A stretch of DNA of 52,477 nt, taken from NCBI GenBank assembly GCA_017646745.1, contig JAGCLY010000069.1, forward strand, positions 1 to 52,477, in the 5' to 3' direction. Positions within the stretch are counted from its first letter, which is position 1. Each line of letters opens with the position of its first letter. The notes under the pieces were generated by a model that saw only the letters and a program-made list of their open reading frames with translations, ran no database searches and was not told the origin of the DNA. Of the stretch, positions 25,566-34,469 are shown piece by piece. A program made the translations under genes and the position numbers. The DNA is from Clostridia bacterium (lineage in GTDB: Bacteria > Bacillota > Clostridia > Oscillospirales > CAG-272).

Positions 25566-25740
25566 ATATAAAAAACCGCGCCCCGAGGAGAGCGAGGCAA
25601 AAACGATTGATAATCGTTTTTGGTGAAGCGATGTCCCACGTTGCGAGCAGAATGAGGAAGGCTTGCCTTACGAAATTATGCGACACAAAAGTGGACGGGT
25701 TGCGGCCATATATGGAAATATAAAAACCGCGCCCCGAAGG
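25566..25740. repeat. Intergenic repeat element with central palindrome
   Basis: Bounded by two near-identical 23-nt segments (atataaaa(a)accgcgccccga) at 25566-25588 and 25718-25740. Inside is a palindrome with 10-nt arms AAAAACGATT / AATCGTTTTT around GAT (25599-25621). The same 23 nt occurs inverted inside the element near tRNA-fMet at 51240-51262. A further word, cgacacaaaagtggacggg (25681-25699), recurs with two changes, inverted, at 47911-47930. No gene is seen here. Confidence 0.6.
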
Positions 25741-25746
25741 GCGCGG
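25727..25746 (-). terminator. Terminator of the 1341-aa lipoprotein gene
   Basis: 8-bp all-GC stem (CCGCGCCC / GGGCGCGG) with a CGAA loop, followed by TTTTTATATT on the minus strand, 36 nt past the stop. Confidence 0.85.
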
Positions 25747-25782
25747 CCTAAAAGTTAAGTCAAATTTGATTGAAAGCTTTAA

Positions 25783-28700
25783 TTATCTATTGGTAGTCCA
25801 CTCAAAATTCCATACAACAACACGGTCCTTGTTGGAAGTGCTGTTGGAAGGAGAGTTGTTGGTGATCTCGATAGTGAAATCACCCTTAATGTTGAGACCT
25901 TCTTCTGCAAGATCCCACTCGAAGCTATAAGCAGTGTGCTGAGTTACACTATTGTTATCGAGCTGCTTGGAAGCAACAACTGCGCCGTTCTGCTTGATTG
26001 TGATAGTGATATCAACACCCTTGGACTCGGAGTATACATTACCATAGTTGAAGCTAATCTTAGAAATACCATCGGAAAGAGTAGGAGATACAACCTTACC
26101 AACAGCAGATGTCTTACCGTTAATGATAAATCCCTTTACGGCAGAAGAACTTCCAAGAACGGTGAATGTAGGCTGGGCATTGGAAGCACCACCCTGTGCT
26201 ACCGCACAGTTAGTGGACTGCCAGCCAGAGGTAGTCTTGTAAGAACCATAAGAGGTGTTAGCAGTAAGAGTGCCAAAATCAGCAGAATATGTCTCGTTGT
26301 TAACAACGTCGTCGCCAATAGTAAGACCGCATCTTTCGCACTCGCCGTTTTCGGTGGTGTGACCAAGAGCCTCTGTCTCAGAATCGGTGTAGTAACCGTC
26401 ACAGATAGAGCAGATGTGAGTAGTGTAACCACCCTTAGTACATGTAGGAGCAGTTACGGAAGCTGCGTAGTCGTGATCGTGAGCAATAACCTCGTCGATA
26501 TTAGCGTTCTTTGCCTGAGCACTACTATTATATGTACCAAGTACAGTATAAATAGTAAGTTCATCACCCTTTATAGGCTGATATTTCAATTTGTCATAGT
26601 ATGTACCATCCGCGCCGTAAAGACCATAAATGTAAAGCTCATCGCCATTCTCATCTTTAATAGTCATATTACCATACGAGGTATTTGCAACGGAAACAAT
26701 GATACCGGTGATGTAATACTTCTGAGTAGTGTAGGAGGTACCTGCAAGCTTTGCGATTGCAAGAGCCTGAGCTATGGTAAGAGCCTCGCCGTCAGCGGGA
26801 AGCATCTTAGTGGAGCAACGGTCGCACTTGAAGTCGCCGTTGTCATCAGCGTGACCGAGAGCATCGATCTCGGAATCGGTGTAAGCGTGGTCACAGATGC
26901 CACAGATGTGCTCGGTGTAACCAGCTGCTGTACAAGTAGGAGCAGTTACAATATTGTCATAGTCGTGACCAAGAGCCTCGCCATCGGTCTCGCCGCAAAG
27001 AGAACAAGTCTTGGGAGTATCACAATCAGCGTCTACCCAATCGTGCTCGCATGCACCATAGTTGGGGTCCTCTCCGTAGCAGTACTCACATACGCCATCA
27101 ACATAGTTGTGAGTAAGGGGCTCGCCGAAGGACTGCCAGCAAATGCTACACTGTGCAGCAGAGAAGCAATCTGCAGGGAAGAGATCGTGCTCAACGGTGT
27201 ACTCTTCGCCACATGCCATACAGGTGGTGGTATCACCACAGGATGCATACCAGTTGTAGTGACCTTCAGCCTCGATGTCGTAGCTGTCTACGGTGCCACA
27301 AACGGTACATACAGCGTGGTACTTACCATCAGTGGTACAAGTAGCCTCTACACACTGAGAGTAATCCCACTCGTGATATGCCCAAAGGGTCTCGGTCTCC
27401 TCGTGACCGCAAATGGTACAAGTGAGCTTCTGAGAACCCTCAGTCATAGTAGAACAATCGGGAGCGATAACATCAGTGGGTTCGCCCCAAACGTGGTCAA
27501 CATAACCGAGCTGAATGCCACAAACGGTACATACATCGGGGTTAGCACAAGTGGGCTCCTCGGTGCTGTGGGTGTGATCTGCGGTATCACCAGTAGTAGC
27601 ACCACAGTTAGCACAGGTGGAAGGAACGGAACAGGTAGCATCAGACCAAACGTGTGCGCATGCTGTGAAAGCGATGCTAACTACGGTCTCGCCGCCCTCA
27701 TTCCAAGTACCAAGACCAACTCTATAGGTCTTGCCAGCCTCAACAACGAAGGTGTGAGAGGTCTTTGCAAAGCCGGAAGCATTGTTTTCAGTGGTCTGTC
27801 CTTCAACAAGCTCAAAGTAGTTGAACCAGTCATTACCATCAACTGCCCAAGTGAAGGTTACAGAACCGTCAGCGGTAGCAGTGAATACATAGTAAATCAT
27901 GTTCATATTGTCGGACTCGAAGGTTACGGACTCGGGAAGAGTTTCCCAAACGAAGGGATACTGCTCGGAACCGTCAGGCTCGCCGGTAGCAGGAGCGTCA
28001 AAAGTAATGTTAATAGTAAAGCTGCTTGCAGGCAGAGGCATCATAGTGAAGAGAGTTACGCTATAATTACCGGCAGTGAGGTAAACCTGACCTCTGCCGA
28101 TTGTATTGCCGTCTGCATCCATAACAACTGCCATAAGGTCGCCGTTGAATGTGTAAGTACCTTCCTCAGTAACGGAGAAGGGATATGTTTTACCCATAGA
28201 CAATTCGCCATCAGCGAAAACTACAGTGTTGGGACCAACAACAAGCTCGGTGGCGCCAACGATAGGATCATCGCCCTGGTTGTCGTCCTCAACCTCACCT
28301 GCCTCGAAGGTCCAGGTGATAATCCACTCAGCCTTAGTAAAAGCGCCTACGTAGAAATCAACAGTCTGACCAGCCTTAATGCCGAGAACAACATCGCCAC
28401 CGGCGGAATCAAGATTGTAATCAAGTTCAGGAGCCTTATTAGCATTGGAACCTGCTACAGTCCAAAAACCAAGACCTGCAGGAAGAGTGAAGGTGTAGTA
28501 ACCCTCAGCATCAGCGGTGAAGGTGTACTCATCGATCCAAGTATATGTATCGGTGGTTTCAACCTTGATCTCGTTAGCGGGAGCCTCCTCAACGGGAGTT
28601 ACGGTAACCTCTACCTTCCACCAAATGTTACCACCGCCCTTTACAGCGTTAGTTTTATCATCAGTACCGAGATAGTAAACACCGTCACTACTAATGGGAA

Positions 28701-29808
28701 GAGTATCAATGTAAACAGAGTTCTTAGCGGAACCGGTGCCTTCGTTTTCATAGAAAGGATCTGCATGAACACTTGCTACAACCATGTTGCCTTCTTCATC
28801 AAAGATAGCAACCTCTCTACCATCACCACCACAAGTCCACCATACCTTCACAGTAGCGGTGTGACCTTCAGGAATGGAGAACATAAGAGCGTTCTTATTG
28901 ATGGACTCTGTTGCACCTTCAGGAGTTGTGTTGATTGCGGTAGAACCGTTAAGGTTAAGTCTAAGACCGTTAGTAACAGAATAACCATCTTCAAAGGTAG
29001 CCTTCTTACCGGACTCAACCTTAGTCTTATCACTCATATAGAAGGTGAAGAAATCATCATATCCACCTACAAGAACTTTACCAAGATTAGCCGCACTTGC
29101 AGCGAGTTCTTCAAGTGTCTGAGCATCAAATACATAGGTCTTAGGACCGTTATAGTTGGGATCCTCTGCGCCACAAGCGGTACACTTGCCTTCAGCGAAA
29201 GAGTGACCGGAAGCATTGATCTCAAACTGCTCGAGAGTTATTTCGCCACATGCAGAGCACTGCTTACCATCGGTAAGACCAGGCTCGGTACAGGTAGGAA
29301 GCTTACCAGCGAGAGTCTTGTTGCTGTGGCCCTTAGGAGCAAGCTCATAGGTCTCGGACTCGCCACATACGGTACAGGTGAACTTCTGCTCACCGGACTC
29401 GGTACAGGTAGATTCCTTAACCTCGGGCTCGCCGAAAGCGTGCTCGGTGCAAACAGGAGTGTAGTTAGGGTCTGCCTCGCCGCACTCACACTTGCCATCA
29501 ACATAGTTGTGGGTGTGATCAGGGGTAGGCTTTTCAGTAGCAGGTGCCTTGTAACCACATACGCTACAAGCGCCGTCTGCCATAGTGTGTGCTGCAAGCT
29601 CTGCAGTAGCAGCAAGGCAATCCTCGCCATTTTCGCAGGTAGCTGCGTGCCAGTGATTAGTCTCATCGTGGGACCAATCTGCGCTGTACTCGTGCTCGTG
29701 AGGCATGATCTGATTGATCAGACCCTGAATCTGCGCACAAGAAGCAAGGGTGCATACCATTACTACAAGAGCGAGAACCGATACGAGTAACTTAAAGTTT
29801 CTCTTCAT
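25783..29808 (-). CDS. Very large cysteine-motif surface lipoprotein
   Basis: 1341 aa; ATG at 29808 preceded by TAAGGAGGATCTCTATT. Lipobox TLASC (Cys24). The N-terminus repeats the HEHEYSADWSHDETNHW...C unit of the 863-aa protein, followed by many CxxCG turns (CSVCGY, CTVCGE, CSACGE, CTACGA) in about 90-230. Beta-sandwich binding modules lie at about 240-710, then a second array of CxxCG/CxxCx units at 715-1030 (CANCGA, CTVCGI, CTICGH, CSLCGE). An OB-fold-like domain (ALTIAQALAIAK...YYITGIIVSV) covers about 1035-1150. The last 170 residues form another beta domain. No enzyme motif is recognised. Probable surface binding protein; the paired cysteines could bind metal or form disulfides. Confidence 0.82.
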   Translation of the reverse strand: MKRNFKLLVSVLALVVMVCTLASCAQIQGLINQIMPHEHEYSADWSHDETNHWHAATCENGEDCLAATAELAAHTMADGACSVCGYKAPATEKPTPDHTHNYVDGKCECGEADPNYTPVCTEHAFGEPEVKESTCTESGEQKFTCTVCGESETYELAPKGHSNKTLAGKLPTCTEPGLTDGKQCSACGEITLEQFEINASGHSFAEGKCTACGAEDPNYNGPKTYVFDAQTLEELAASAANLGKVLVGGYDDFFTFYMSDKTKVESGKKATFEDGYSVTNGLRLNLNGSTAINTTPEGATESINKNALMFSIPEGHTATVKVWWTCGGDGREVAIFDEEGNMVVASVHADPFYENEGTGSAKNSVYIDTLPISSDGVYYLGTDDKTNAVKGGGNIWWKVEVTVTPVEEAPANEIKVETTDTYTWIDEYTFTADAEGYYTFTLPAGLGFWTVAGSNANKAPELDYNLDSAGGDVVLGIKAGQTVDFYVGAFTKAEWIITWTFEAGEVEDDNQGDDPIVGATELVVGPNTVVFADGELSMGKTYPFSVTEEGTYTFNGDLMAVVMDADGNTIGRGQVYLTAGNYSVTLFTMMPLPASSFTINITFDAPATGEPDGSEQYPFVWETLPESVTFESDNMNMIYYVFTATADGSVTFTWAVDGNDWFNYFELVEGQTTENNASGFAKTSHTFVVEAGKTYRVGLGTWNEGGETVVSIAFTACAHVWSDATCSVPSTCANCGATTGDTADHTHSTEEPTCANPDVCTVCGIQLGYVDHVWGEPTDVIAPDCSTMTEGSQKLTCTICGHEETETLWAYHEWDYSQCVEATCTTDGKYHAVCTVCGTVDSYDIEAEGHYNWYASCGDTTTCMACGEEYTVEHDLFPADCFSAAQCSICWQSFGEPLTHNYVDGVCEYCYGEDPNYGACEHDWVDADCDTPKTCSLCGETDGEALGHDYDNIVTAPTCTAAGYTEHICGICDHAYTDSEIDALGHADDNGDFKCDRCSTKMLPADGEALTIAQALAIAKLAGTSYTTQKYYITGIIVSVANTSYGNMTIKDENGDELYIYGLYGADGTYYDKLKYQPIKGDELTIYTVLGTYNSSAQAKNANIDEVIAHDHDYAASVTAPTCTKGGYTTHICSICDGYYTDSETEALGHTTENGECERCGLTIGDDVVNNETYSADFGTLTANTSYGSYKTTSGWQSTNCAVAQGGASNAQPTFTVLGSSSAVKGFIINGKTSAVGKVVSPTLSDGISKISFNYGNVYSESKGVDITITIKQNGAVVASKQLDNNSVTQHTAYSFEWDLAEEGLNIKGDFTIEITNNSPSNSTSNKDRVVVWNFEWTTNR

Positions 29809-29951
29809 AATAGAGATCCTCCTTAAAAAAATTTATTTCATTTGCGTGAAATACTTTGTTGTGTTGCCGCCTCGTGAATTGACGGCGAAAAATGAAAAAA
29901 ACTGTTGGTTTATCATTAATATAATGAAAATAAAAATAAAATTCCAAGTAT

Positions 29952-29980
29952 ATTATAATCCTCCCTTTACACTTTTTCAA
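29952..29980 (-). promoter_or_regulatory. Promoter of the 1341-aa lipoprotein gene
   Basis: Minus strand TTGAAA, 17-nt spacer, TATAAT. It implies a 5' leader of roughly 135 nt, longer than at neighbouring genes. Confidence 0.65.
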
Positions 29981-30170
29981 TATATTTTTTGACATTTTGA
30001 AAGATTTTGGAAATTTTATTATTCATTTTGCACAAAATGTTAACTATTTTTTTGGTTATTTATTCAACATCGATTTTTACCTTAAAAATAGCACATATAG
30101 TGTTCCATTCTACATTTATTTATATATATAGTATTTTCTATCGTTTTTCCTTAGAGCATGGCGATAAAAA

Positions 30171-30196
30171 ACGGGTGGAGGTCGACCTCCACCCGT
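30171..30196 (-). terminator. Terminator of the MoxR/VWA operon
   Basis: 26-nt perfect palindrome (arms ACGGGTGGAGGTC and its complement) followed by TTTTTTATCGCC on the minus strand, 12 nt past the last stop of the operon. Confidence 0.88.
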
Positions 30197-30207
30197 AAAA
30201 AGCATTT

Positions 30208-31794
30208 TTATTCATTTTCAGCATAATAACCGCAGGCATAGAGCCACTGGGAATCCTCGTATGCATCAATAGGATTCTGAGCGCTGATTTCTATACTTCC
30301 CTCACCGTCGGCAAAGTAATAACGTGCATCGACAACGTATCTCTGCAGGAAGATCTTCAGCTCCTCGGTAACAGGAACAACACCGTCGGCATTTACCAGC
30401 TCAGCGTAACCGACAATATTCATCTCCTCGATTGAACAGGGAGAGCAATCGACCTTACACTTAGTACAGCCGGGAGGACATGCACGCACGCTGCCGTCAA
30501 GATGACACAGACAGTCCTTAACGCAGTAAAATCCTGCAGCCGCAAGTGATTCATAGCCTCTTATAAACGCACGGTAATTATATTGACCTACAAGCAGTTC
30601 GCCGGATCTGTCATCTACGTCGACAAAGGATAGTGCGATCTGCTCATCCGAGCCCTGTACAACCTCGATAGGTGAAAAACGGAAGGCAGAGGTTATATAC
30701 GCTACGAGAATGGGGCCGTAGCCACCGGTCTCGGGATATTTATCCTCATCATAAACGTGATATACACCGTCTCCACCCTCGGATACAGGCCAGAGCTTAT
30801 AAAAATCATCGTCAAAAACATAGGAATCGGTAGTGCCCGGATAAACAGTTTCGGGATTTACCAGCTTTCCACCGGCAAGCTCCTTGAATGCATTAAAATC
30901 AAAGGCAGACCAATCATGAGTGGGGATCATAATTTCACTTTTTCCCCTATCGTATTCATAACCGCCGTTAAGCTTGACGGCAACGGTGACGTTAACGGGA
31001 TAAACGCCGCTTTTGGTCTCGGCGCCGATAGCGAAGGCAAAGGTTACCTGTCCGCCGCCCGACGAGCTGATGTTTTCATCAGCGATCTTTACTGTATGAA
31101 TAAAGTTACGTGTATAATTGCCGCATAAGCCAACGTCGGTAACACGATATTCACCGTAAACGTAATGACTGCTGCCGAGATATGCAAGACAAACGGGGTT
31201 TATCTCCTCCTCGGTAATGCTAACCCAGCTCTCAACGGTATAAACGCCGTTTTCTTTAGGAGCAAAACGAATATAGTTAAAATCATCCTCGCTGTTAACA
31301 GTAACCGTGTAAATGCCCGGATCGGTGATTTCATGTGGCTTATTAACATCCTTGCCAACACCGTCGCCACTTCCGTGCAAAATGTTAAGTCTGCGCATTT
31401 CAATTACAATATTGCGATTGTCATTGGTGGCTATATACGCATTGGGATTATATGCAAATCCGCTGGGCACGCTGGAGAGGGTAACCTGATAATCACCGTC
31501 AAGGCCGTCAACAACTGCGCGACCGCTCTCATCAACCTGGGCAGAATGAACGTTGTATCCGTCGTTCCAGTATACATGAACTGCGGTGGCGGGGATAAAG
31601 GGCTGACCGTCCATAGTAAGCTGAACGGTAAAATCGTTGGTAGGATCATCGTCAAGCTCGTTATCGGCGCCTGCTCCACCCGAATTATTACTGCCCGAGC
31701 CGATGGAGGGAAGATTGCTCTGTCCGCATGAGAAAAGCGATAGGAGAGCTGTGCAGATCAAAATCAAGGATATTATTCTTTTTATTTCGGTCAT
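30208..31794 (-). CDS. Lipoprotein at the end of the MoxR operon, cysteine cluster near C-terminus
   Basis: 528 aa. The start overlaps the stop of the VWA protein gene by 4 nt (ATGA), so translation is coupled. Lipobox SLFSC (Cys23), then a Gly/Asn/Ser linker. Residues about 55-130 look like a Cna-B/SpaA-type or carboxypeptidase-regulatory beta domain (TMDGQPFIPATAVHVYW...GDYQVTLSSVP). A PPC-like beta module follows. Near residues 435-465 eight cysteines lie close together (CVKDCLCH...CPPGCTKC..DCSPC), a spacing that suggests a metal site or a disulfide knot. Function unknown; position says it is an extracytoplasmic partner or client of the MoxR/VWA machinery. Confidence 0.82.
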   Translation of the reverse strand: MTEIKRIISLILICTALLSLFSCGQSNLPSIGSGSNNSGGAGADNELDDDPTNDFTVQLTMDGQPFIPATAVHVYWNDGYNVHSAQVDESGRAVVDGLDGDYQVTLSSVPSGFAYNPNAYIATNDNRNIVIEMRRLNILHGSGDGVGKDVNKPHEITDPGIYTVTVNSEDDFNYIRFAPKENGVYTVESWVSITEEEINPVCLAYLGSSHYVYGEYRVTDVGLCGNYTRNFIHTVKIADENISSSGGGQVTFAFAIGAETKSGVYPVNVTVAVKLNGGYEYDRGKSEIMIPTHDWSAFDFNAFKELAGGKLVNPETVYPGTTDSYVFDDDFYKLWPVSEGGDGVYHVYDEDKYPETGGYGPILVAYITSAFRFSPIEVVQGSDEQIALSFVDVDDRSGELLVGQYNYRAFIRGYESLAAAGFYCVKDCLCHLDGSVRACPPGCTKCKVDCSPCSIEEMNIVGYAELVNADGVVPVTEELKIFLQRYVVDARYYFADGEGSIEISAQNPIDAYEDSQWLYACGYYAENE

Positions 31795-34469
31795 TTTGCT
31801 ATGCCCTCCTTCCGTCTTCTTACGAACAGGCCCTTTATGTCAGCCCACTTGAACTTTCTGATTACTACGTCAATCACAAATAGCGCTACCGCAGCAATAA
31901 GCAGAGGAGTTCTGAAGCTGAGCTCATAGGTCTGCACCTCATTTTTATCATTTTCGAGATTAATATTACCGTCTCTTGACACCTGTCCGAAGCCACGCAT
32001 GAAATTATGAAGGTTCACAATATCGTACGAGGCAAAGGCATCGTATTCATCACCGTACTGACGGGTAAAGTAACTCTTTCCGGTAAAGGAATGATCACCG
32101 TAGGTATAGGTAATTTCTATCTGATATCTTCCCGTCTCGGGAGTATCGATGGTTGCGTAATATCTGTTAAGGTCAAATACCATATCCTCCTCTACCGCAC
32201 TGCCGTCGGGATTAAACACAAGAATTTTCGCCTTCGCCTTCATATTAATAGACGAAGGAATAATCTCGACTCTTGTTTTATCAAACTCCGACTCCACTCC
32301 AATAGTAAAGGGATAATTAACGTATTCTCTGGGTGTATTGGTAGACAGGATCTTGCCGAACAGATCAGCCTTAACCTCATCGCTCCATCCGGACAGCCAA
32401 TCGCCCGACAGACTTGAGGTAAAGCTGGATACCCTGCCGTTTCCGTGATCACGGTAAGAGTAAAGCGGAACGGCTACGGTTTTTGTCGAGCTCTTTTGAT
32501 AATCCACCGACAGAACCATGGTGGCATCAAGTTTGGGCTTGCTGTTCATATATCCGTAAACATCAGGCAAGGAGAATATTCCCTCCACCGTCTCGTCACG
32601 GCGAGCCTCAATGTTAACTTTAGTTTGCTTTTCTACCACAGACTCCAGGAGATTATCGGCAATATCAGCAAATACAAGCTCGGTTATTTTGGATTCATCA
32701 ACAAAGTCGTAATTTACTCCTCCGCCAAGCTCCGCAAGCTCCTTAAGCAGTTCGCATCCTGCCTCGCATTTGGCACCGATATTGTGGTTAAGCATGCTGA
32801 TGGTGGAGAGCGTAATTCCGTCATCCTTCATCATAGCCGCTATTTCCTTGGAGTCGGTAGCCTCGTTTTCATACTGCTTGCCGTCGCTGATAAGCATAAC
32901 CTGTTTTTCCTCAAAGTTGAGATCCTTAATATGACTGTACGCCATTTTAAGCGCCTCGCCCACAAAGGTTCCCTGACTGGATTCGGCCCCCTGTATCATA
33001 TTATACAGCTCCTCACGGCAGTCACCGAGTCTGGTAGGAGTAAGCTCGATTCTCGCCTCGCCCGCAAGGGTTACAAAGGCAACGTAATCATCGTCGTTGA
33101 GAATCGAAAGCAGCTCGGTTGCCGCATCCTTGGCTGCAAGCAGCTGTCTGGGGCGGTGGTAATCCATGCTTCGTGAAATATCAATTATTATGGTATAAAG
33201 CTTGGCGTCCTTGTTAGAGTTGCCGAAGCTTATGGGAAGCAGCTCCTCAAGAAGGTCGAACCTATCATCATCCTGATTCTGCATAGACAGATCACCGAGA
33301 GTGATAAGGCTCTTTCCATACTGAGATACTGCAAGATCCACAGAGTCTATAAAGGCGTAAATATGATTTATCTTACGGATATCAACGTTGGAGAGAATGA
33401 TCTCATCGTACTTAACGATATCCTCAATGGTATACGGAACGCTGGCTCCCTCTCCTCTGACAAGATAGGAGTCAATCTTTGCCTCAGCGCCGTAAAGCTC
33501 GTTGATTGCCGAAACGTCGCTCTGCTTTTCTGTAATAAGCAGAATACTTCTCTGCCCTGCTACGGTCTGCGTAAAGTAGAAGCTGTTGTTATGCTCGGAG
33601 GTATCCTTGCTTGCTTTAAGCTCTACCTTATAGTCAAAATCACCGGCCGTGTCGGTGGGTAGATCGAAGCTGACGATATTCATGCCCTCACCGGCCTTAA
33701 ACTCGGTTGTGTTTATCTTGCTGTAGCTATTCTCATCGGCCTTCTTGGCGTACAGGTCAAGAATAACCTCGTTATCCATGCTGGACTCAATAAGCACGCC
33801 GAGACTGCTTTCATGATTAAGGTAGGTCGATCCGGTATATTCTACGTCAGAAATCTGTATCTCACCGTCACCCTCATCCAAGCTGTTGTCAAGATAAACG
33901 GCATCAATCTTAATGCCCTCTGCAACAAAGCGGGATACCGTTGCAGCAACCGATCCGTTGCCGGTGGTAACAAATCCGTCGGTAATAAGAACAATACGCT
34001 TGATCTCACCAAAGCCAAACAGCTTTCGTGTGTATTCCAATGCGCCTACAATGTCGGTTTCGCTGTCGTCCACCTTGGATTCCTTAACGCTCTTGATATT
34101 ATTATCAGATGCGGAGGAAAGCAGCTCGGCATTCTTACCGAAGCAGACAACGCCCATAGATGCATTGGAAGGTAAATTTTCTTTTATCTGCTGAATATAT
34201 TCATCAATCTCGTCAAGATTGCGATTGGAGGAATAGGACACGTCTGCCACAACGTAAACCTTAGTGCTGGTCATTACGGTGGTGTGAACCAGGCCCGCCG
34301 CCGCAAGCGAAACGGATATGATGATAAGAATATGTATAACAAGAGATGCAATCCAGCCCTTGTTACGGTTGTCCTTGCTTACGGAGATAAAGTAAGGAAT
34401 AAGAAGCGCCGCTGCCAGCGGAATTGCCAGCAGGAGCCAATACGGATTATCGAAGCTGATATTTCTCAT
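31791..34469 (-). CDS. Membrane protein with two VWA domains (BatA/BatB-like)
   Basis: 892 aa. Two N-terminal membrane segments (about 11-30 and 38-62) and one C-terminal segment (about 860-880). The first von Willebrand A domain begins at KVYVVADVSYSSNRN, with an altered metal site. The second, at about 420, has a complete MIDAS start DISRSM, and later FVTLAGEA, SSQGTF and MLISDG. VWA domains bind metal and partner proteins; such proteins are typical clients or partners of MoxR ATPases. A beta domain lies between the second VWA and the last helix. The gene overlaps its upstream neighbour by 23 nt and its downstream one by 4 nt. Confidence 0.87.
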   Translation of the reverse strand: MRNISFDNPYWLLLAIPLAAALLIPYFISVSKDNRNKGWIASLVIHILIIISVSLAAAGLVHTTVMTSTKVYVVADVSYSSNRNLDEIDEYIQQIKENLPSNASMGVVCFGKNAELLSSASDNNIKSVKESKVDDSETDIVGALEYTRKLFGFGEIKRIVLITDGFVTTGNGSVAATVSRFVAEGIKIDAVYLDNSLDEGDGEIQISDVEYTGSTYLNHESSLGVLIESSMDNEVILDLYAKKADENSYSKINTTEFKAGEGMNIVSFDLPTDTAGDFDYKVELKASKDTSEHNNSFYFTQTVAGQRSILLITEKQSDVSAINELYGAEAKIDSYLVRGEGASVPYTIEDIVKYDEIILSNVDIRKINHIYAFIDSVDLAVSQYGKSLITLGDLSMQNQDDDRFDLLEELLPISFGNSNKDAKLYTIIIDISRSMDYHRPRQLLAAKDAATELLSILNDDDYVAFVTLAGEARIELTPTRLGDCREELYNMIQGAESSQGTFVGEALKMAYSHIKDLNFEEKQVMLISDGKQYENEATDSKEIAAMMKDDGITLSTISMLNHNIGAKCEAGCELLKELAELGGGVNYDFVDESKITELVFADIADNLLESVVEKQTKVNIEARRDETVEGIFSLPDVYGYMNSKPKLDATMVLSVDYQKSSTKTVAVPLYSYRDHGNGRVSSFTSSLSGDWLSGWSDEVKADLFGKILSTNTPREYVNYPFTIGVESEFDKTRVEIIPSSINMKAKAKILVFNPDGSAVEEDMVFDLNRYYATIDTPETGRYQIEITYTYGDHSFTGKSYFTRQYGDEYDAFASYDIVNLHNFMRGFGQVSRDGNINLENDKNEVQTYELSFRTPLLIAAVALFVIDVVIRKFKWADIKGLFVRRRKEGIAK

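Larger units (their letters stand above)
29809..30207. other. Intergenic region, 399 nt, no gene
   Basis: Holds the long leader and promoter of the 1341-aa lipoprotein gene on the right of its start, an AT-rich stretch at about 29990-30165 with no convincing coding sequence, and the terminator of the MoxR operon at 30171-30196. Confidence 0.6.

Noticed and set aside
25936..29790. 1284-aa plus-strand frame opposite the 1341-aa lipoprotein
   Set aside because: Same effect: a frame kept open by the third-position bias of the minus-strand gene, which has signal peptide, lipobox, ribosome site, promoter and terminator.
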